NCBI RefSeq assembly: GCF_000203795.2
Contig: NW_006281108.1
Location: 129,868 to 193,867 of the forward strand
Direction of reading: 5' to 3'
DNA from: Batrachochytrium dendrobatidis JAM81
Taxonomy: Eukaryota; Chytridiomycota; Chytridiomycetes; Rhizophydiales
Length of the DNA stretch: 64,000 bases
Shown here: positions 35,784 to 50,964 of the stretch, piece after piece
Layout of the letters: every line of letters begins with the position of its first letter
Position numbering within the stretch: the stretch's first letter is position 1
Notes under the pieces: generated by a model
The model's input: the letters and a program-made list of their open reading frames with translations, nothing else
Told to the model about the DNA's origin: nothing
Databases searched by the model: none
Position numbers and translations under genes: made by a program

Positions 35784-38700
35784 CTATGCCAAGTAATCGC
35801 TATGAATGTCTGACAAGTTTTTGAACTCGTTCCAGAGCTTGACAACATTTGGATCCAGATCAGGAGTAAAGATCAATACATCTACAGTGTTTTTGATTTG
35901 CTCAACATCTTCCTTGAACTGGAGTCGCAGTCAATCACCAAAAATAGAAAAGGTTAGGTTGATTGATTTTCAAAAACAGTAGGTTTGCAGTACAACTTAC
36001 TGCTCGAGAGACTTCACGGAAAAATCCAACCACCCATCTCCACCATGATGTGCTGGTCGCATCAGTACCTTCAGCAGCACAATTTCGAATCTTACTGCTT
36101 GTTAATTCAACATATTTTTGAAATACCATTACAAAGGTTTCTTTTTTCTCTCGCAACGATGCCTCCATGGCATTCTCAAGTGCTTGAATCCCATCCCCTA
36201 AAAAATAGTTGGTAAGATATGGGTAGATATCAACCATGTTTTAAAATAAACGTACCAGATATCTCCGAGAAACTTGTAGCATTGGATTTAGCATCCTCCA
36301 GTTTGCGTGAGATCTGTTCTGCCTTTAAATTGACTTTGATCAATGTGTTGCGCAAAATTCCCCACATGTAAAACCGACTATACTGCGTATCAAGAAATTC
36401 GGGTCGAAACATCCACAGAATGACAGTTTGTGGATCGATGATACGATAGTTGGTGAGCTTGTCAATAACAATTTCAGTAAATTGGGTATTATCTTTCCAA
36501 AATTCTGCTGTAACATGTAGCGTATGCGCGCGATCTTCCATTGTTTCGTTGCATTTTTGAAGGAGAGGTAGATACCTAAACGCAGGGTGCAGTCACATGT
36601 TATACACTTAAAGCATCACTCAACATACTGGTTGTAGATGTATTTACCTTTCAATGACGTTCAAAATATGACTAAAACTTTTGCTACCTTGAAGCATCAC
36701 ACAAGTGATAAGCATCTCTCGAGCTGCATTTTCGGAAAACCCGGTAGTCATGCCTGGTGTAATGGATTTCCCTTCCACCTCAACAGTCTGGCCAGAAGCG
36801 TATTTTTCTACCTTGACAAGAATCTGCTCAACTGTAGCAGCGTCAGCTCGCACAGAGATGCTCTTGTTGAGCAGATCGGCTAACAGGAAAAGCCCTTCAT
36901 CTATCAACAAGAATCACATACCATGAGTACATCTAGGCAGCACAAGTAAACATTCATTTCAGTCCGTCTTTTAAAACAAAGTATTTACTTACCTCCGCAC
37001 TTTTCAGCTGTCTCGTATTTGTAGTCGAAAGATGGTGCGCTTTGAGGAAAAATCAAACCATGTTTTTCAAAGTTTTCCGGAATCACATTTTTGATTCGAT
37101 CGTAGTAAGAAAGACGCACACAATGCTCTAGAGTTTCCCGAACAAAAACAAACTGGGCAGATAGTGGGTCTTTTTGCAACACAAAATCCCTATGCATATC
37201 AGTTATGCATTAGTATGGGTCAGCAAACTCTGTTTTGGAAACATAATGACACTGCACGCGATTCAATAGATCAACACACTTACCAGGCTTGCCAGTTCCA
37301 TTGAAACCCAAAGTTGCTTAGATGGTGGGCAAACAGTTCGGCAAGTCTTCTTACACCTTCTACATCCATTCCATCTGTGATTGTTTTTTCAGAATCTAGT
37401 CTCATGAACAAGGTTTTGATCACTCTTCCAAACACTATAGGCACTTTATCCAAGGCATCCTTGCATAGATCTACAATCAGCGTTTCGTAATAAACAATAC
37501 GCTCTTGACTTTTTGGAAAGCGAAGCAATTCGGTAAAAAGACATTCAATGACGGATTCGATAAAAGAGTACTCGTATTTAGAAAGATAGGATTTGTTGAG
37601 ATGAACATCAAGGTGGAGAAGCAGCAGTGAGCATTCTTTGTGGTTTAGTGAGAAGATGCAAATAAGGTCTGTAATGGCATCATCCAAAATAAATCTACAA
37701 ATGTTATTTGTAGGCGGCAGATGAGCCCATCTGGTCTAGAACATTATATTTGAAAAATGCACCATGTAAGATTCTATGCACTATGCCAATGATGGACCTA
37801 CAATCAAAACAATGTATGCAGTTACCTCGCCAATAGCAAGAGAGTCATCAAACACCCAGATCTTGGGCTGATAGTTGAACTTGATGCTAGTTAATGTAGA
37901 TGGAATGGAAACAGCTGGGATATCGTGTTGAAGACCCTGACTTAGAATATCTTCAAAGTATTCATGTACTTTGTTGAGAATTGGGACCTAGAAAGTCAAA
38001 ATATGCAAAACGTATAAGCATGAATCGAGTCCAGCAATACCATTTGAGCACTTGAATTTAAATGATAGTACTACCTTCCAGTTATCGGATTTTAAATTTT
38101 GGACTTGTAGCCATAAAAGATCAAGTTTCTAAAATCAAAAAGTCAATACATGACTATACAATACGGCTTAAAAGCCAGTAGTCAAGCAAAAATACTTGCA
38201 TCCATCTGTATATAAGGCGAGTCTACTTTGGTCGAGTACATGGCCAGTGCGTCAAACGTTTCGACTAAACCAGTTTCTGACCTATGGAGTGCACGAGTAA
38301 GAAAGCGCGCATCTATGCCATTGAAAATCATGTTCAATTGATCAGGAGCACGATCGTTTAATCGTGCAGCAACCTATTCATATAAAAATTCCACCCATAA
38401 CAAGTCGGTTCAGATTTCACGAGTTAGTTGAAACCATTGTTACCATGGAACATTTAAACCTTGTATTTTATCGACACTTACAAATGGAATGGTTGAAAGC
38501 ACAACAAATAGGAATGCATCTGAACGTTCTTGGCGGACTTTTGGTTCAGTGGTCACTGAAAACAAATCGCTCAGCAGCGACACAAATTTCTCTGGAAGCA
38601 GTACGTTGGAATTGACACACTCGGCAAAATACCGAACCTATTCGTAATTATAGTTGGCAAAAATACAAATATCTGGACACATGGTATACTGACTGAATAT

Positions 38701-39479
38701 ACAAAAAATGAACTTACTATAAGCTTAACACTTCTAAAATGAACCTCCATAAAAGCAGTGTTGAGAGCAGCTGAAACAAACAGCACAATCTCCTTTGCAG
38801 TTTCAAAATTTCGAACATTTAGTAGTCCAGTAACTGTTGCGTAGATACCGATTTTATGCGGAACTCTAATCAAACTATATATCAAGATCAAGCCAAAGAT
38901 ATAAACAGTATAAAGGGTGATTAAACGACTGATTCAACTAGCCGAAAGATGATAGAATCTAATTAGCATTTACCAGATTCGAAAGGCTTCAAGAAATTGA
39001 GCTTTGTGATTGTAAAATTCCTTTTCGAGAATAGGAGTAGCCAGCTCCAAACTACGTTTGATATCGCCCTAGAATACAAATATGGATTGTCAGATGTCAT
39101 GTATTTATCCAGAATGTATAGCAGAATAAGCGAGAAGATCAGACTAGATTCAGGAACGGCCAGGTTCCAAACATGACATTTCAAATCAATAGACAAGATC
39201 ATGGACTGCATTGCAAGATATACCTTGTCACCCAGTTGATACAGAATAGACACAATGCGGTTAGTCGTCTCTTGTTCTGCAGAGTAAGTTGGGTTAGCCA
39301 TGCCGTAATCTTCATCGTACTCTTGTCGACGAGAACTGCCTCGACCATTACGGTAGGAAGAATATTGCCCTAAAATCAATAATAAATTGTAATTATTACC
39401 ACAAGTGTTGTATAAATGCTGATAATATAAGTGGTAATGCACCATGAACTGGTAGTGTTAATCACTTACTGCTGCTCAT
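35784..39479 (-). CDS. CBC1: nuclear cap-binding protein subunit 1 (CBP80)
   Basis: Predicted model of 14 exons: complement(join(35784..35918,36001..36197,36256..36575,36648..36900,36993..37189,37284..37735,37826..37987,38075..38128,38200..38373,38482..38637,38718..38874,38974..39068,39224..39369,39470..39479)), 835 residues. CBP80 joins CBP20 to bind the 5' cap of nascent transcripts. The order of blocks matches the family's three MIF4G-like domains: RVPHKIGIYATVTGLLNVRN, ECVNSNVLLPEKFVSLLSD, a long middle helical region, SLREKKETFVMVFQKYVELT near the end and a final helix ending DYLA. The N-terminus is Arg/Ser-rich and a 10-nt first exon carries the ATG. One intron (38129..38199) has a GC donor (GAT|GCAAGT). 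Every junction keeps frame. Confidence 0.88.
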
Positions 39480-40447
39480 AATTAAGTTTCTGTGAAAAAA
39501 TTCAAAACTGATTTTGTCGATTTGTAGTTGATTTTCATGCGTATTTACACTGCAGATTGACTGTATGTTCACAAACAGTTTTTCTAGTTTATAAAACAAT
39601 AAAATTGTTTGAATTGACAATTTCTTTAATTTCTCAAACATTCTTGTTGAGATTAGTGCGAATGCACACTTGTATTGGATCAAGATTTGATGAATATGAG
39701 TAAACTGTGCTGTAAAATACAAACTGTTGTATTGGATTATTTATAATCTGTAAAACAGTGCTAATTATGTTCTGGTAGTGTATGAACATTGCAAGTCTAA
39801 CTGTTTGAGATATTAACACGAAAATGGTTATATTGTTTCTTGAAATGCGTGCTAATCAAAAGAATTAGTTGTATTGTTGTCAAACTAGACTTGATATGCT
39901 TGCAATCTAGTTCAAGATTCCAGGAATGCAACCATACATGCTAATCAACCAATTGTTTAGTTCAAAAACGGGCTTGGTAATATTTTTCAAATATCGATTG
40001 TTCATCAACCGATTGAATGCTATCAACATCTATTGTGTCTGCTGGAAAACAGTGACAATCTGGCTTGTTTTAATACAAAAACTTCAGTATTCCACTCAGA
40101 GTTTTGCATTAAACTAAATCGTACAATTATACGAATGAACAATTCATGTTTTCAAAAAGCTGATGCCATCAAAATGGTTTCAAAACATGCCAAAATTAGC
40201 CTGAAATATAAATGTTTTTTTCTGCCTTCTCATATCTTTTGTTTCCAGTTGTAAGCAAGGTAAAGTGGCCATCAATGTCAATCCACTTCACTGGTCGTTC
40301 TATCCTCAATTCATCTGTAGTTTGGTTACTTCATGCAACATGCTGTTTGGAACTGTTTTTATAAATATTCTTCACGTTGTTGACACTGTTCACCCACTTT
40401 GAACAGGTCATTCTACACCATTCTCATATTCAATTCAATCCATAAAC
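39480..40447. other. intergenic with repeat remnant
   Basis: 968 nt. At 39890..39965 the sequence GCAATCTAGTTCAAGATTCC, then AGGAATGCAACCATACATGC, resembles the interior of repeat family 1 (compare 15230..15290). Short frames here have no recognisable features. The region holds the divergent promoters of CBC1 and DPH3. Confidence 0.4.
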
Positions 40448-40768
40448 ATGACAAGTTTCTATGACGAGATAGAAATAGAGGACATGGACTATGATGAAGA
40501 CTCTGAGACGTATTTTTATCCCTGTCCTTGTGGTGATAAATTCCAAATTACCAAAGCAGACCTTGTTTCAGGCGACGAAGTAGCACATTGCCCATCTTGT
40601 TCACTCATCATTAGGTAAAGTCTAGAATGCAATGAATATAAATGAATATACTAGTTTGTTTATTCAGATGGGTACATTTGTGTTTTTCCTTGATTGTCCA
40701 ATTGTAGGGTAATTTATGATCCAGATGATTTTGCCGGAGATGACGACGGAGAAACTATCGACTTGTAG
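40448..40768 (+). CDS. DPH3: diphthamide biosynthesis protein 3 (CSL zinc finger)
   Basis: Predicted model join(40448..40614,40708..40768), 75 residues, the normal size. The protein reads [15 protein letters not shown], then the zinc-binding pair YPCPCGDKF and CPSCSLII (CxC and CxxC), ending in an acidic tail. DPH3 (Kti11) is the electron donor for the Dph1-Dph2 radical enzyme that starts diphthamide on eEF2, and it also serves the Elongator pathway. The single intron splits the arginine codon after CSLII (AG|G). It is too small to appear as one frame, so it is easily missed. Confidence 0.95.
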
Positions 40769-40951
40769 CATTGCCAATCATTTATTCAATTGCAAAGAAG
40801 CATCCAACAATTCCAATCGTCTCAGTTTATCCATCACATCGATCGTATCTATCACATATCCCGTGCATATTATATTTTAGTAATCCATCATCATTCATAA
40901 ATACAGATTTCTCAAAATGTATAATCCATCACAAATTTAAAAATACTGGTA

Positions 40952-42611
40952 TCAACATCTAAAGTGATGCCAGTACATTACACCGTGGGACTTTAGTTTA
41001 CTCGGATTCATTGACATACCTAAATCTAAAATTGGTTGCGGTGTATCGCCTTTCAATGCCGAGATGGCCAGAGCTGAATCGCCTGCAGATGCATTCAATT
41101 CAGGTTTATTTTGCAGTACAGGACTCCAAGCTTGGTCTGTTTGAACACTGCAGTCCAATGTCGGCATTGGCATTTCGGCCAATGACAATCGTTCCAATAA
41201 TATCCGTCGATCTGTACGTAGATTATGCAGCTCAGTTTGTAACAGCTTCAACTGTCGCTGTTGTGCATGTTTATCCTTTTTCTCTGCGTCCTGGATCACT
41301 AGAGCATTCGGCAGTAAATCAACAAGTGTTATTCTTTATACTTTACACTTTTGAACAAGACAGTTGCCATGCAAACCTCGAATCATTTGCAATCTGTCGA
41401 TCATGTATGCAAGTTGCTGATTCATTATATTTAAACGATCGTTGAATAGTTTGGAAAGCAAATTGATTTTTTCCGTTACAGTGTCGAATCTATTTAATTC
41501 AAAGTACAATACAAATCAGCCAATTTGACGAGATTCATGGCATAATCTATTGCCGTTTCAATTCAACTTACTCGTGCAATTTCAAGTGTGAACGTTCCAG
41601 TTGTTGAGCTGCATTTCTTTTGTGATTTTGAACTGTCTCCAATGCATGATTTAATTTTGAACATGATTGTTTTAGTTCCTAGCATTCGTATTCATGATGA
41701 GCTTTGTAATATCTATGTTTGGAATACTGTGCAACAAATGTTCAAGTTGACACCTACATTATTTTCCAGAATGGAAGCATTATAGTTTTGCTGCAACTCG
41801 AGCAATTCAGATTTCAGATTCATATTTATTCGATGCATTTCCTGTTGCCTCAATGTAGATTCTTTCAACTGTCAAGCAATAATAGATTGACGTTATTATA
41901 AAGATGATATAGCTTGGCGAATCAGTAATGGTGATTGAGTTTATTTACCTTTGACTCTGCTATATCTTTACATCGAAGGTGCTCCAGCTCAGCCCAGTTA
42001 CGTTGCACCATCAATTCCCATACTTTTTTACGCCAACTGTATAGATTCAATCCCATTTGTATGTATTTCAGTTTAATAAAAACATAGTAGATCCAAGTCG
42101 ACCAAAATGCTTACTTTTCTAGCAAACACGTTGATTTAGATTGACTTGACGTGGCTGAATAAACATCCTGACCAGATAAAACACGATCTTGTATGCGTTG
42201 AATACGATCATAGGCCTCGAGTTGTAGTCTGAGCATGTCCATGTTAGTTTCAGCATGTCCAATCTGTACCAATAGAATTGCAGGTTTTGATGAATAATAA
42301 TACGATTTGAATGAATTGATAATGCGTTACAAAATATGTACCTTTGGAGCTGAGTTGTGTTGTACTGATTCTAGTGAGTTGGGTTTAGGTTTCAATGATT
42401 TTTGATTCTGGTCAAGCTCAATAGTATTGGATAAGCTCAATTGACCGGAAAATTCATTTTTGTTTTGTGGAGAGAGAGATCTTGACATCAATAGCCTGCG
42501 AGGAGTAGAAAATGATGAAGTGGAAATAGTTTCTGATGCAGGATTTAAAATGGGAGTTGTCAAAGATGATGATGGAGGAGGAAAGAATGTATGTTCGGAC
42601 GACTTGGACAT
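40952..42611 (-). CDS. coiled-coil protein, possibly centrosomal, unknown function
   Basis: Predicted model complement(join(40952..41298,41377..41489,41572..41678,41758..41868,41949..42036,42115..42263,42342..42611)), 394 residues; all phases fit. The first 90 residues are Ser/Pro-rich (FFPPPSSSLTTPILNPASET). From about residue 90 to 330 the protein is nearly continuous helix with heptads (LEAYDRIQRIQDRVLS, LKSELLELQQNYNAS, LKLLQTELHNLRTDRRILLE). The tail is short and polar. The build recalls centrosomal or basal-body coiled-coil proteins, which would suit a flagellated fungus, but no specific family is recognised. DPH3 ends 184 nt away on the other strand. Confidence 0.6.
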
Positions 42612-42805
42612 TGACTTGTTTGAATTTAAATAGTTGACGTAATATTGCTTCTAGTTCAATATCAAACTGGATTTCAATCAAGCAGAAATGTATAGAGAAA
42701 GCAGTGCTGAATGGCAGTTGAACAAATCTTGGTGTTGGATTCAAGGCAGCAAAACCTTGACATTCTGAAATTTAGTTTTTATCAACTTTCCAGAAAGATA
42801 CGATC

Positions 42806-42992
42806 ATGTTCATATCAAAGCAATTTACAAAGACGCCGAGATGCATTCAATCGTTGTTTTGCACTCCAAATATTAAAGTGTTGACTGCACTTTGTATTCA
42901 GCAATCGTCACTTCAGACACATGTTGTCTCTGCACATTCTTGCAAATTCCATCAATCCGCTACTCCCTTTGATGCTTTGCATAGTCGTCCAG
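42806..42992 (+). other. candidate alternative first exon of ALT with mitochondrial-type leader
   Basis: An ATG at 42806 opens a frame rich in Ser, Thr, Lys, Arg and His with very few acidic residues (FISKQFTKTPRCIQSLF). It ends CGTCCAG|GTGAAT, phase 1. An acceptor at 43419 (TTCAG|CCAGTT) continues in frame into the alanine aminotransferase start (18 residues then MTRITD). This would give a mitochondrial form, with ATG 43473 giving a cytosolic form. Purely predicted; it may also be chance. Confidence 0.35.
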
Positions 42993-43472
42993 GTGAATCA
43001 TGTTCGATAACCCGATTTTTGATCTAGAATAACAATTTAAATATGTCCTGGACTCTAAACACCTTTGAATATAACTTGAAGGATGTCAAAGAGTTTGAAG
43101 TGGATCTGCTAGTCAGTAATGTGTAGTTTCAAGCTTTGTAATCGAGAAATTTCGCCTATAAACATGTTTAATCTCATACATCTTATTGATAGCTGCGTGC
43201 TAGTACAATCCGTGAATGCTTCAGCCATTCATCATTTGCTAGTAACAAATCATCTACTATCAATGATGATCCCACCTGCAGACTCAAAGTGCTTGTTCTT
43301 GAATGATTGCTAATTTATTCATCCAACACTCCCTATCAACCTCTTTCCTGTTCAATCTGCACATCATCTGATCTCTTGATGATATTGATTTAAACCCGCT
43401 TGTGTGTGCTTGAATTCAGCCAGTTGGATCTTGTTTGAATTTCTATCTTTACTTGGAATACTGACATCTACA

Positions 43473-45764
<2,292 letters not shown>

Positions 45765-46746
45765 TCTGCTTATTGTATGATTAAACCATTATTCTCAAAA
45801 ATAGTTTAGATTCTGCTTTGATTATTTGGGTGTAAAATTCAACGGTAGTTTTGCAAGCTCAATACTTTAGCGAGCTTTTCAATTTTAGATATAATAACCA
45901 ATACCCAACAAGTTTTGACTATCCTGGGTTCAAGACTATTGTAGTGCCATATAGATTCTGACACGCAACCACGAATTGTAAGGACGTGCTAAACTGCCAC
46001 GGTGTTTCGTGGCTTATTCAACTCGTCAATATTGTGTTGGTAAAGTGAGGATGTCAAGCAATCTAAAAACTGCTGCAGTGTCATGCTTTGTTGGCGATGC
46101 AGCCAATTGCCGCAATATTGTTAAATTATACGCTTTATGTCAAACAAACCGCGAGATTGAATTTACACAAGCGATTTAGTATTTTGTTCTGGAGCACTTT
46201 TATCAACTTAATTTATGACTTGGTATTAACCAGTCTATTATCTGAACAATTCAATATTTGATTCCGCTCAAACTGTCAATAAAAGTCACCATTTTGCTTT
46301 ATTTGGCAATGCTTTATTTTTTGTATTCATTCTAGATCCTGTCCAGTGTATATTAGTACTCAGTCGTGCGGACTATCGTATTAATCAAAACAATGGCAAC
46401 GTCACACTAACGCATATTATTAGCTTTGCTTTCATTCAATAGTTTGCATCAAGGACGCTGGACATTGTTTTAAGCTACACTGAAAGCAACGAATCCAAAC
46501 AAAGACCACAATTCCATTGTTGAGTCATTTCTATTTGTTTGGTTTTGGTTGAATAGGAAAAATGGATGCTTAAGTTTATAATTTTGAAAGACTGTTGCTT
46601 TGCATTATAAAGTTGCTGAATGCATTACATTTCTTATGCGACTACTTATTGATCTGGAAGGCATTGAGTATGCAAGTGTTCATTTAGGCTTGCATAACTA
46701 ATCCATCACAAAATTGTTTCATATCTTTTAAACCCAATTCGTGAAT
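45765..46746. other. intergenic, no gene seen
   Basis: 982 AT-rich nt between alanine aminotransferase and the first 7TM-RGS gene. No RNA gene, repeat or frame that I can support. Confidence 0.4.
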
Positions 46747-48385
46747 ATGGAGCATAATGGTACTACACTAACTGAATCTGCTCGACAGTTTCTAGCCACA
46801 CCTACTAGTGCTGTAGTAAGTACTACAGCCGGAACCATCATGAGCATACTACTGATTCCCGCGATTCCTATTTTTATACACGAGCGAAGCCAGCCTATGA
46901 TTAAATATAGATCATGGACAATCAACATTGTCGCTTGCATCAGTATCACAATGTGTGTTGTGTTGGATACATTTCGACATGTCGCGTATATCTCATACGA
47001 AGCATTTCCCTATGTGCAGTTAGTCGAGAATCTGTTGTGTAAGTTATGATATCAATTATATATATTACAATATTTTATTAAAAACCTGCTGTTTATGGTA
47101 TCGTATTTGTGTCACCAGCCAACTCATGTTGCGAAATCGTATCCTGTGATTTGAATAGATATTATAACAGCATGCTGTTTTTTGCCGATTTATCTCAGAC
47201 ACTATTTTCTACTACGCCTTCCTATCTTGCAGCAAAATTTACTTAGCCATAAGACTATGCTAGATCCAATCAAGTACAGAGAGCTATCCAAGGCATTGGT
47301 TAAAACAAAGTTTTTGTCAAGCGAAAAAGGAGCATGGATGTTCTACTTGGTCAATGTCGTTCCGTGTCTTGCAATGACATTTTATTTTTTTACAATCAGT
47401 GATAAGGATATGGAAATATTGAATATGCCAACACCCATCTCATTATATATTGGAATTATGCTTTTCATACAAATAGTTCTTTCGGCAGGTACGTGCATGA
47501 TTCCATATTTATTTCCAGTCAAATGTACACATGTATTGATTTAAACTTGAAATGCCAGGTTTTATTTTTTGGTATGGACCATGGTCGCCCAAAGACAATT
47601 TTCAAATCATGATTCAGTTTTACTTTATTACTGGGACAACACTTGCAAACGTGTTGGTCGGTTTGATCAAGCTATTATTTCCCAATCCTTCCGTTGCCAA
47701 AATATGTTTGAATCTACAGACTGTTTGTGCCTGTCTGGCAGTGTGTATCAATATTGTGATGCCACTTCAATTTATAGTAAACAAGCGTAATCACATGATT
47801 AAGCTATACCATTCCTCTGATCAACTCTCCATCAGAAGCAAGTCCAGTTTACTTCTTACACCCAGCGAAAAAATAAGCAGTATCAATTCTCAGAAAATAA
47901 GCCAGTGTCTGACTGATGGCAGAGATTTAACGTTAGTTAACATAGGAAAGTCTACACCGACCCCACACATCCATTTCAAATCCAATTTGCAGAAAATTTT
48001 AGCTGATCCGGCAGTTTATACTGCATTTTGTACGTTTCTTTCTCGCGAGTTTTCCTTGGAAAGTCTGCTTTTCATCGAGGCAGTCAAGAATTTCAAGATA
48101 CAGGTCAAGGACACATTGAATATCGAAATGGTTGAAATGTTTTCTAACCAGATCCAAGACAACTTTATTCAACCTGACTCGGTCAACGAGGTCAATTTGC
48201 CTAAAAAGATTATAAACCAAATCAATTCTACACTACAAGATATTTTGAAAGGAGAAATTTCAATTGAAAGAGCTGTTACTATATACGATCATGCTGCCGA
48301 TCATATCGATCAAATGCTGACTGTCAATCATTTACGGAAATTCCAGGCGAGTGATCTGTATCGCGGCACAACTGTATCCACCTAA
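46747..48385 (+). CDS. 7TM receptor fused to RGS domain, copy A
   Basis: Predicted model join(46747..47038,47159..47488,47559..48385), 482 residues. A short N-terminus carries the sequon HNGT, so it is probably outside the cell. Exon 1 covers TM1-2 (IMSILLIPAIPIFIHER, then KYRSWTINIVACIS). Exon 2 covers TM3-4 (CCFLPIYLRHYFLLRLP, FLSSEKGAWMFYLVNVVPC). Exon 3 covers TM5-7 (FWYGPWSPKDNFQIMIQFYF) and, after a 90-residue Ser-rich linker, the RGS domain with AFCTFLSREFSLESLLFIEA, EVNLPKK and HLRKF. RGS domains speed GTP hydrolysis by G-alpha; fusion to 7TM is known in Arabidopsis RGS1 and Aspergillus GprK. In the RGS core the common Glu-Asn pair reads Glu-Ser. Confidence 0.88.
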
Positions 48386-48663
48386 ACTTTGAAAAGCGTT
48401 GATACATTACAGCAACGGCTAAAGATTAGCCAGTTTTTTTTTATAAATATATCATTGTCAACATTGATTCGTATTGGATTGTGGTGTGATTATGGGAACA
48501 TGTGTGAACATGTGTGAGCTTTACCAATACGTATGTGTGATTTTGCAACATTGAGATGCAGACAATAGTATTCAACAAGTATGATCAAGAGTGGATACTT
48601 TAAACATAGTTTTGATTGAAACTAATGACTCTAGTTATTCCGCTAGCCTTTCGATCTCCCTGT

Positions 48664-49045
48664 CACCGTGTATTCATGTAAGTGGAGCACTAAATAAGAG
48701 TATAATAAACAGCCAGGTTTGATATGATTGGTGCTAGTTTACTGAATAGCATTGCTTTTTGTACTTTTTGACAGAGTTGGCTGATCCCTGTGTTCACATT
48801 TGTTCAGTACATTCACGCCTGTTCAATCTCCAAATCAAATATTGGGTAATCGGCATGGAAATAACAGTCGTATTTTAAAAATATATGATTTGTTTTTTGA
48901 ACTAGGACGCGGATGTAAGATTAGGATACAACAAAAATAAGCTTGTACAGAATTTTATTGAGTAGTCAAGTTCAATATCTGAATTGTAGTGAATGAGTCT
49001 GGTGATTTTACAGTGCATGGCAGTAGTATAGATAGGCACCCGATG
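48664..49045 (+). repeat. dispersed repeat family 1 copy between receptors A and B
   Basis: It begins GTGTATTCATGTAAGTGGAG, then AATAAACAGCCAGGTTTGAT and TGATTGGTGCTAGTTTACTG, matching the 5' half of the family, and continues through ACGCCTGTTCAATCTCCAAA. The 3' terminus is not clear; the match fades after GTGATTTTACAGTGCATGGC. Confidence 0.55.
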
Positions 49046-49459
49046 ATACCAGCTTTTTTAACCGGTACTTGCAGTCAAATAAGATCCAAAGTTGTCAAAA
49101 CATAAAGTATTCAAAGAAATGGATTCAAGTCAAACACTTTAAGATTGAGCAGTGTAAAAGTTGAAAGGTTGAGTTGTTGGGAGCGTTTTGTCAGACCCAT
49201 GTTTGATTCTTTCAGTGGATACGATCAATATTTCAACGAAACTGCTAAAATATTCAAAACTTGATGACTACCAAAATAGAAAAGTCTGGCAATTAGAATT
49301 AATCAGAATGTAATCGCCTCATATCATTAGTGTCTTTCAATTTGACACACTCGGTATGAGCAGCTTGAATTTTACTAGAATATCACTTATGGGAATTCTT
49401 ACTGACTAATTGTTGTGCGTCAAAAAGTTTTTTTTCCCTTTTTTCTTCAATTATCCAAA
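49046..49459. other. intergenic
   Basis: 414 nt upstream of the nuclease-like gene, with a pyrimidine-rich stretch (TTTTTTTTCCCTTTTTTC type) just before its ATG. No other feature is seen. Confidence 0.35.
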
Positions 49460-50395
49460 ATGAGCGAAAGCTACAAACGACTCGACGCTGTGCAGCAGGA
49501 GATTGAAGACTTGTTGAAGAAGGAAACAGAACTCAAGAAGAAGGAGAAAAAGGGCCAACTCACTGACGAAGATGAAGTTGACTTGGAAGGAGTCAATAAA
49601 CTATTCGACGATTTAAAGAAAGCTAGAAAATATTGGAGAGAACAGGTCGATAAGGAAAACCAGCCGGAAGAAGAATCAAAGTTGTTTGGAGAAGCTGATC
49701 TTAAATGGATTGCAAGCGTTACTGGAATTGACTGCAAGTATCGCCTATGGACTTCTTTCACTTCCGAACTGGATGAAGCTGTTGTTCCTTCTCCTGGATT
49801 TCAGCAGGCATATGAGAATGTGTCAAAAACTTTCCATATGCGAACAGGAGCAGGACGTCGTATTTTCCTCAACTTATTTCTCAGTGACATTGTCCTTTTA
49901 CCAGAATTCAAGAATACGTTGCTTATTTTCCCTGGAATTGAAATGTCTGTTGAATCAAAAGGTCCCAAGAAACGCAGACTCAATGGGAAAACAGACTACA
50001 CTGTGGGATTTGGCAAAGACGTAGACATTTTTGATAATACTCCTCCTCGTGAATTGCATCTGGTTGCTATTGAAGCCAAGAACAGCAGTTTTGATCATGA
50101 GGATTTGTGGCAATGCGTCGCTGAAACAGCAACTCTCTAAAAATCCAGAAAGGATGCTGGTAAAGCAAAATGCAGCGTATGGGGAGTACTCTCAAATGCA
50201 ACTGATTGGAAATTCATCCACATTGATGAAGGGAAATTATGGCGCTCTGAAAAGTATATGCTCAACCTTCGCTTGTATAATCAAGATCAAGTCACATTTA
50301 TCTACCGCATGCTTCACTTTGTTATAAAGCGCTGTTTTGAATCCTGCACACCGAATCCAACACCCAGTTCCTCATCTGCACATTTAAATGAATAA
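49460..50395 (+). pseudogene. PD-(D/E)XK-like gene interrupted by an in-frame stop
   Basis: From ATG 49460 the frame runs 226 codons to TAA at 50138..50140. The same frame then stays open, with coding-like sequence, to TAA at 50393..50395. A single stop therefore splits what looks like a gene of about 311 codons. The N-terminus is a Lys/Glu-rich helix (IEDLLKKETELKKKEKKGQL). The centre is globular. Near the first stop lies a hydrophobic strand ending IEAK after an Asp-rich strand (KDVDIFDN), which fits the D...ExK core of PD-(D/E)XK nucleases. Such domains occur in the Crinkler-type secreted proteins of oomycetes and chytrids; that link is inference and no signal peptide is seen. No intron is seen. 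Options are a recent pseudogene, stop readthrough or a sequencing error. Confidence 0.6.
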
Positions 50396-50820
50396 ATTAA
50401 TTATATCTCACTTATTTTTTGTTTGCAATAGTACGAATATTTTTTCAGTTGTCGAGTCAAAGTTTTAATATATTAAACTTGTTAAATAGAGAGTCTCATA
50501 GTTAACCTAATTAACTTTAAGGACGCTAAATGAATTTGCAATGATTTAGCCTTTTGCAATAAATTACAACTGTAATGTCTGAAAATCATCGCATGGATAA
50601 GACAAGTTGCTAAGAAGAGCTCGAATTATTCAACAACACTCTATCAATGCATTTGCAAGAGTCATTGGACGTATCCGTTGTTTGAATGTTGATTCTCATA
50701 CATTCAGTAATGTAACATACAAAGCTTATTACCACGCAGACACGATCAATGTATTACTTTCTGTTGGATAGGCTGTATCATCTGTCATCAATTCAGACAC
50801 ACTTGTCAGTCCTGTTCTGT

Positions 50821-50921
50821 CAGAATTTTAGGAGCTTCGTGATTTGTTCTCTTCTGATAAATACTAACAGTTACAGATTACATTTAAACAAATCACAAAT
50901 CACGAAGCCCCTAAAATTCTG
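50821..50921. repeat. 27-bp inverted repeat with 47-nt loop
   Basis: 50821..50847 (CAGAATTTTAGGAGCTTCGT followed by GATTTGT) and 50895..50921 are reverse complements with one mismatch. It would fold as a strong hairpin in DNA or RNA. It may be a tiny foldback element or, if transcribed, a hairpin terminator or small-RNA precursor. Confidence 0.75.
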
Positions 50922-50964
50922 AAATATACTAGTCACATTTCCAAGAATGGAGAAAGGGATAATA

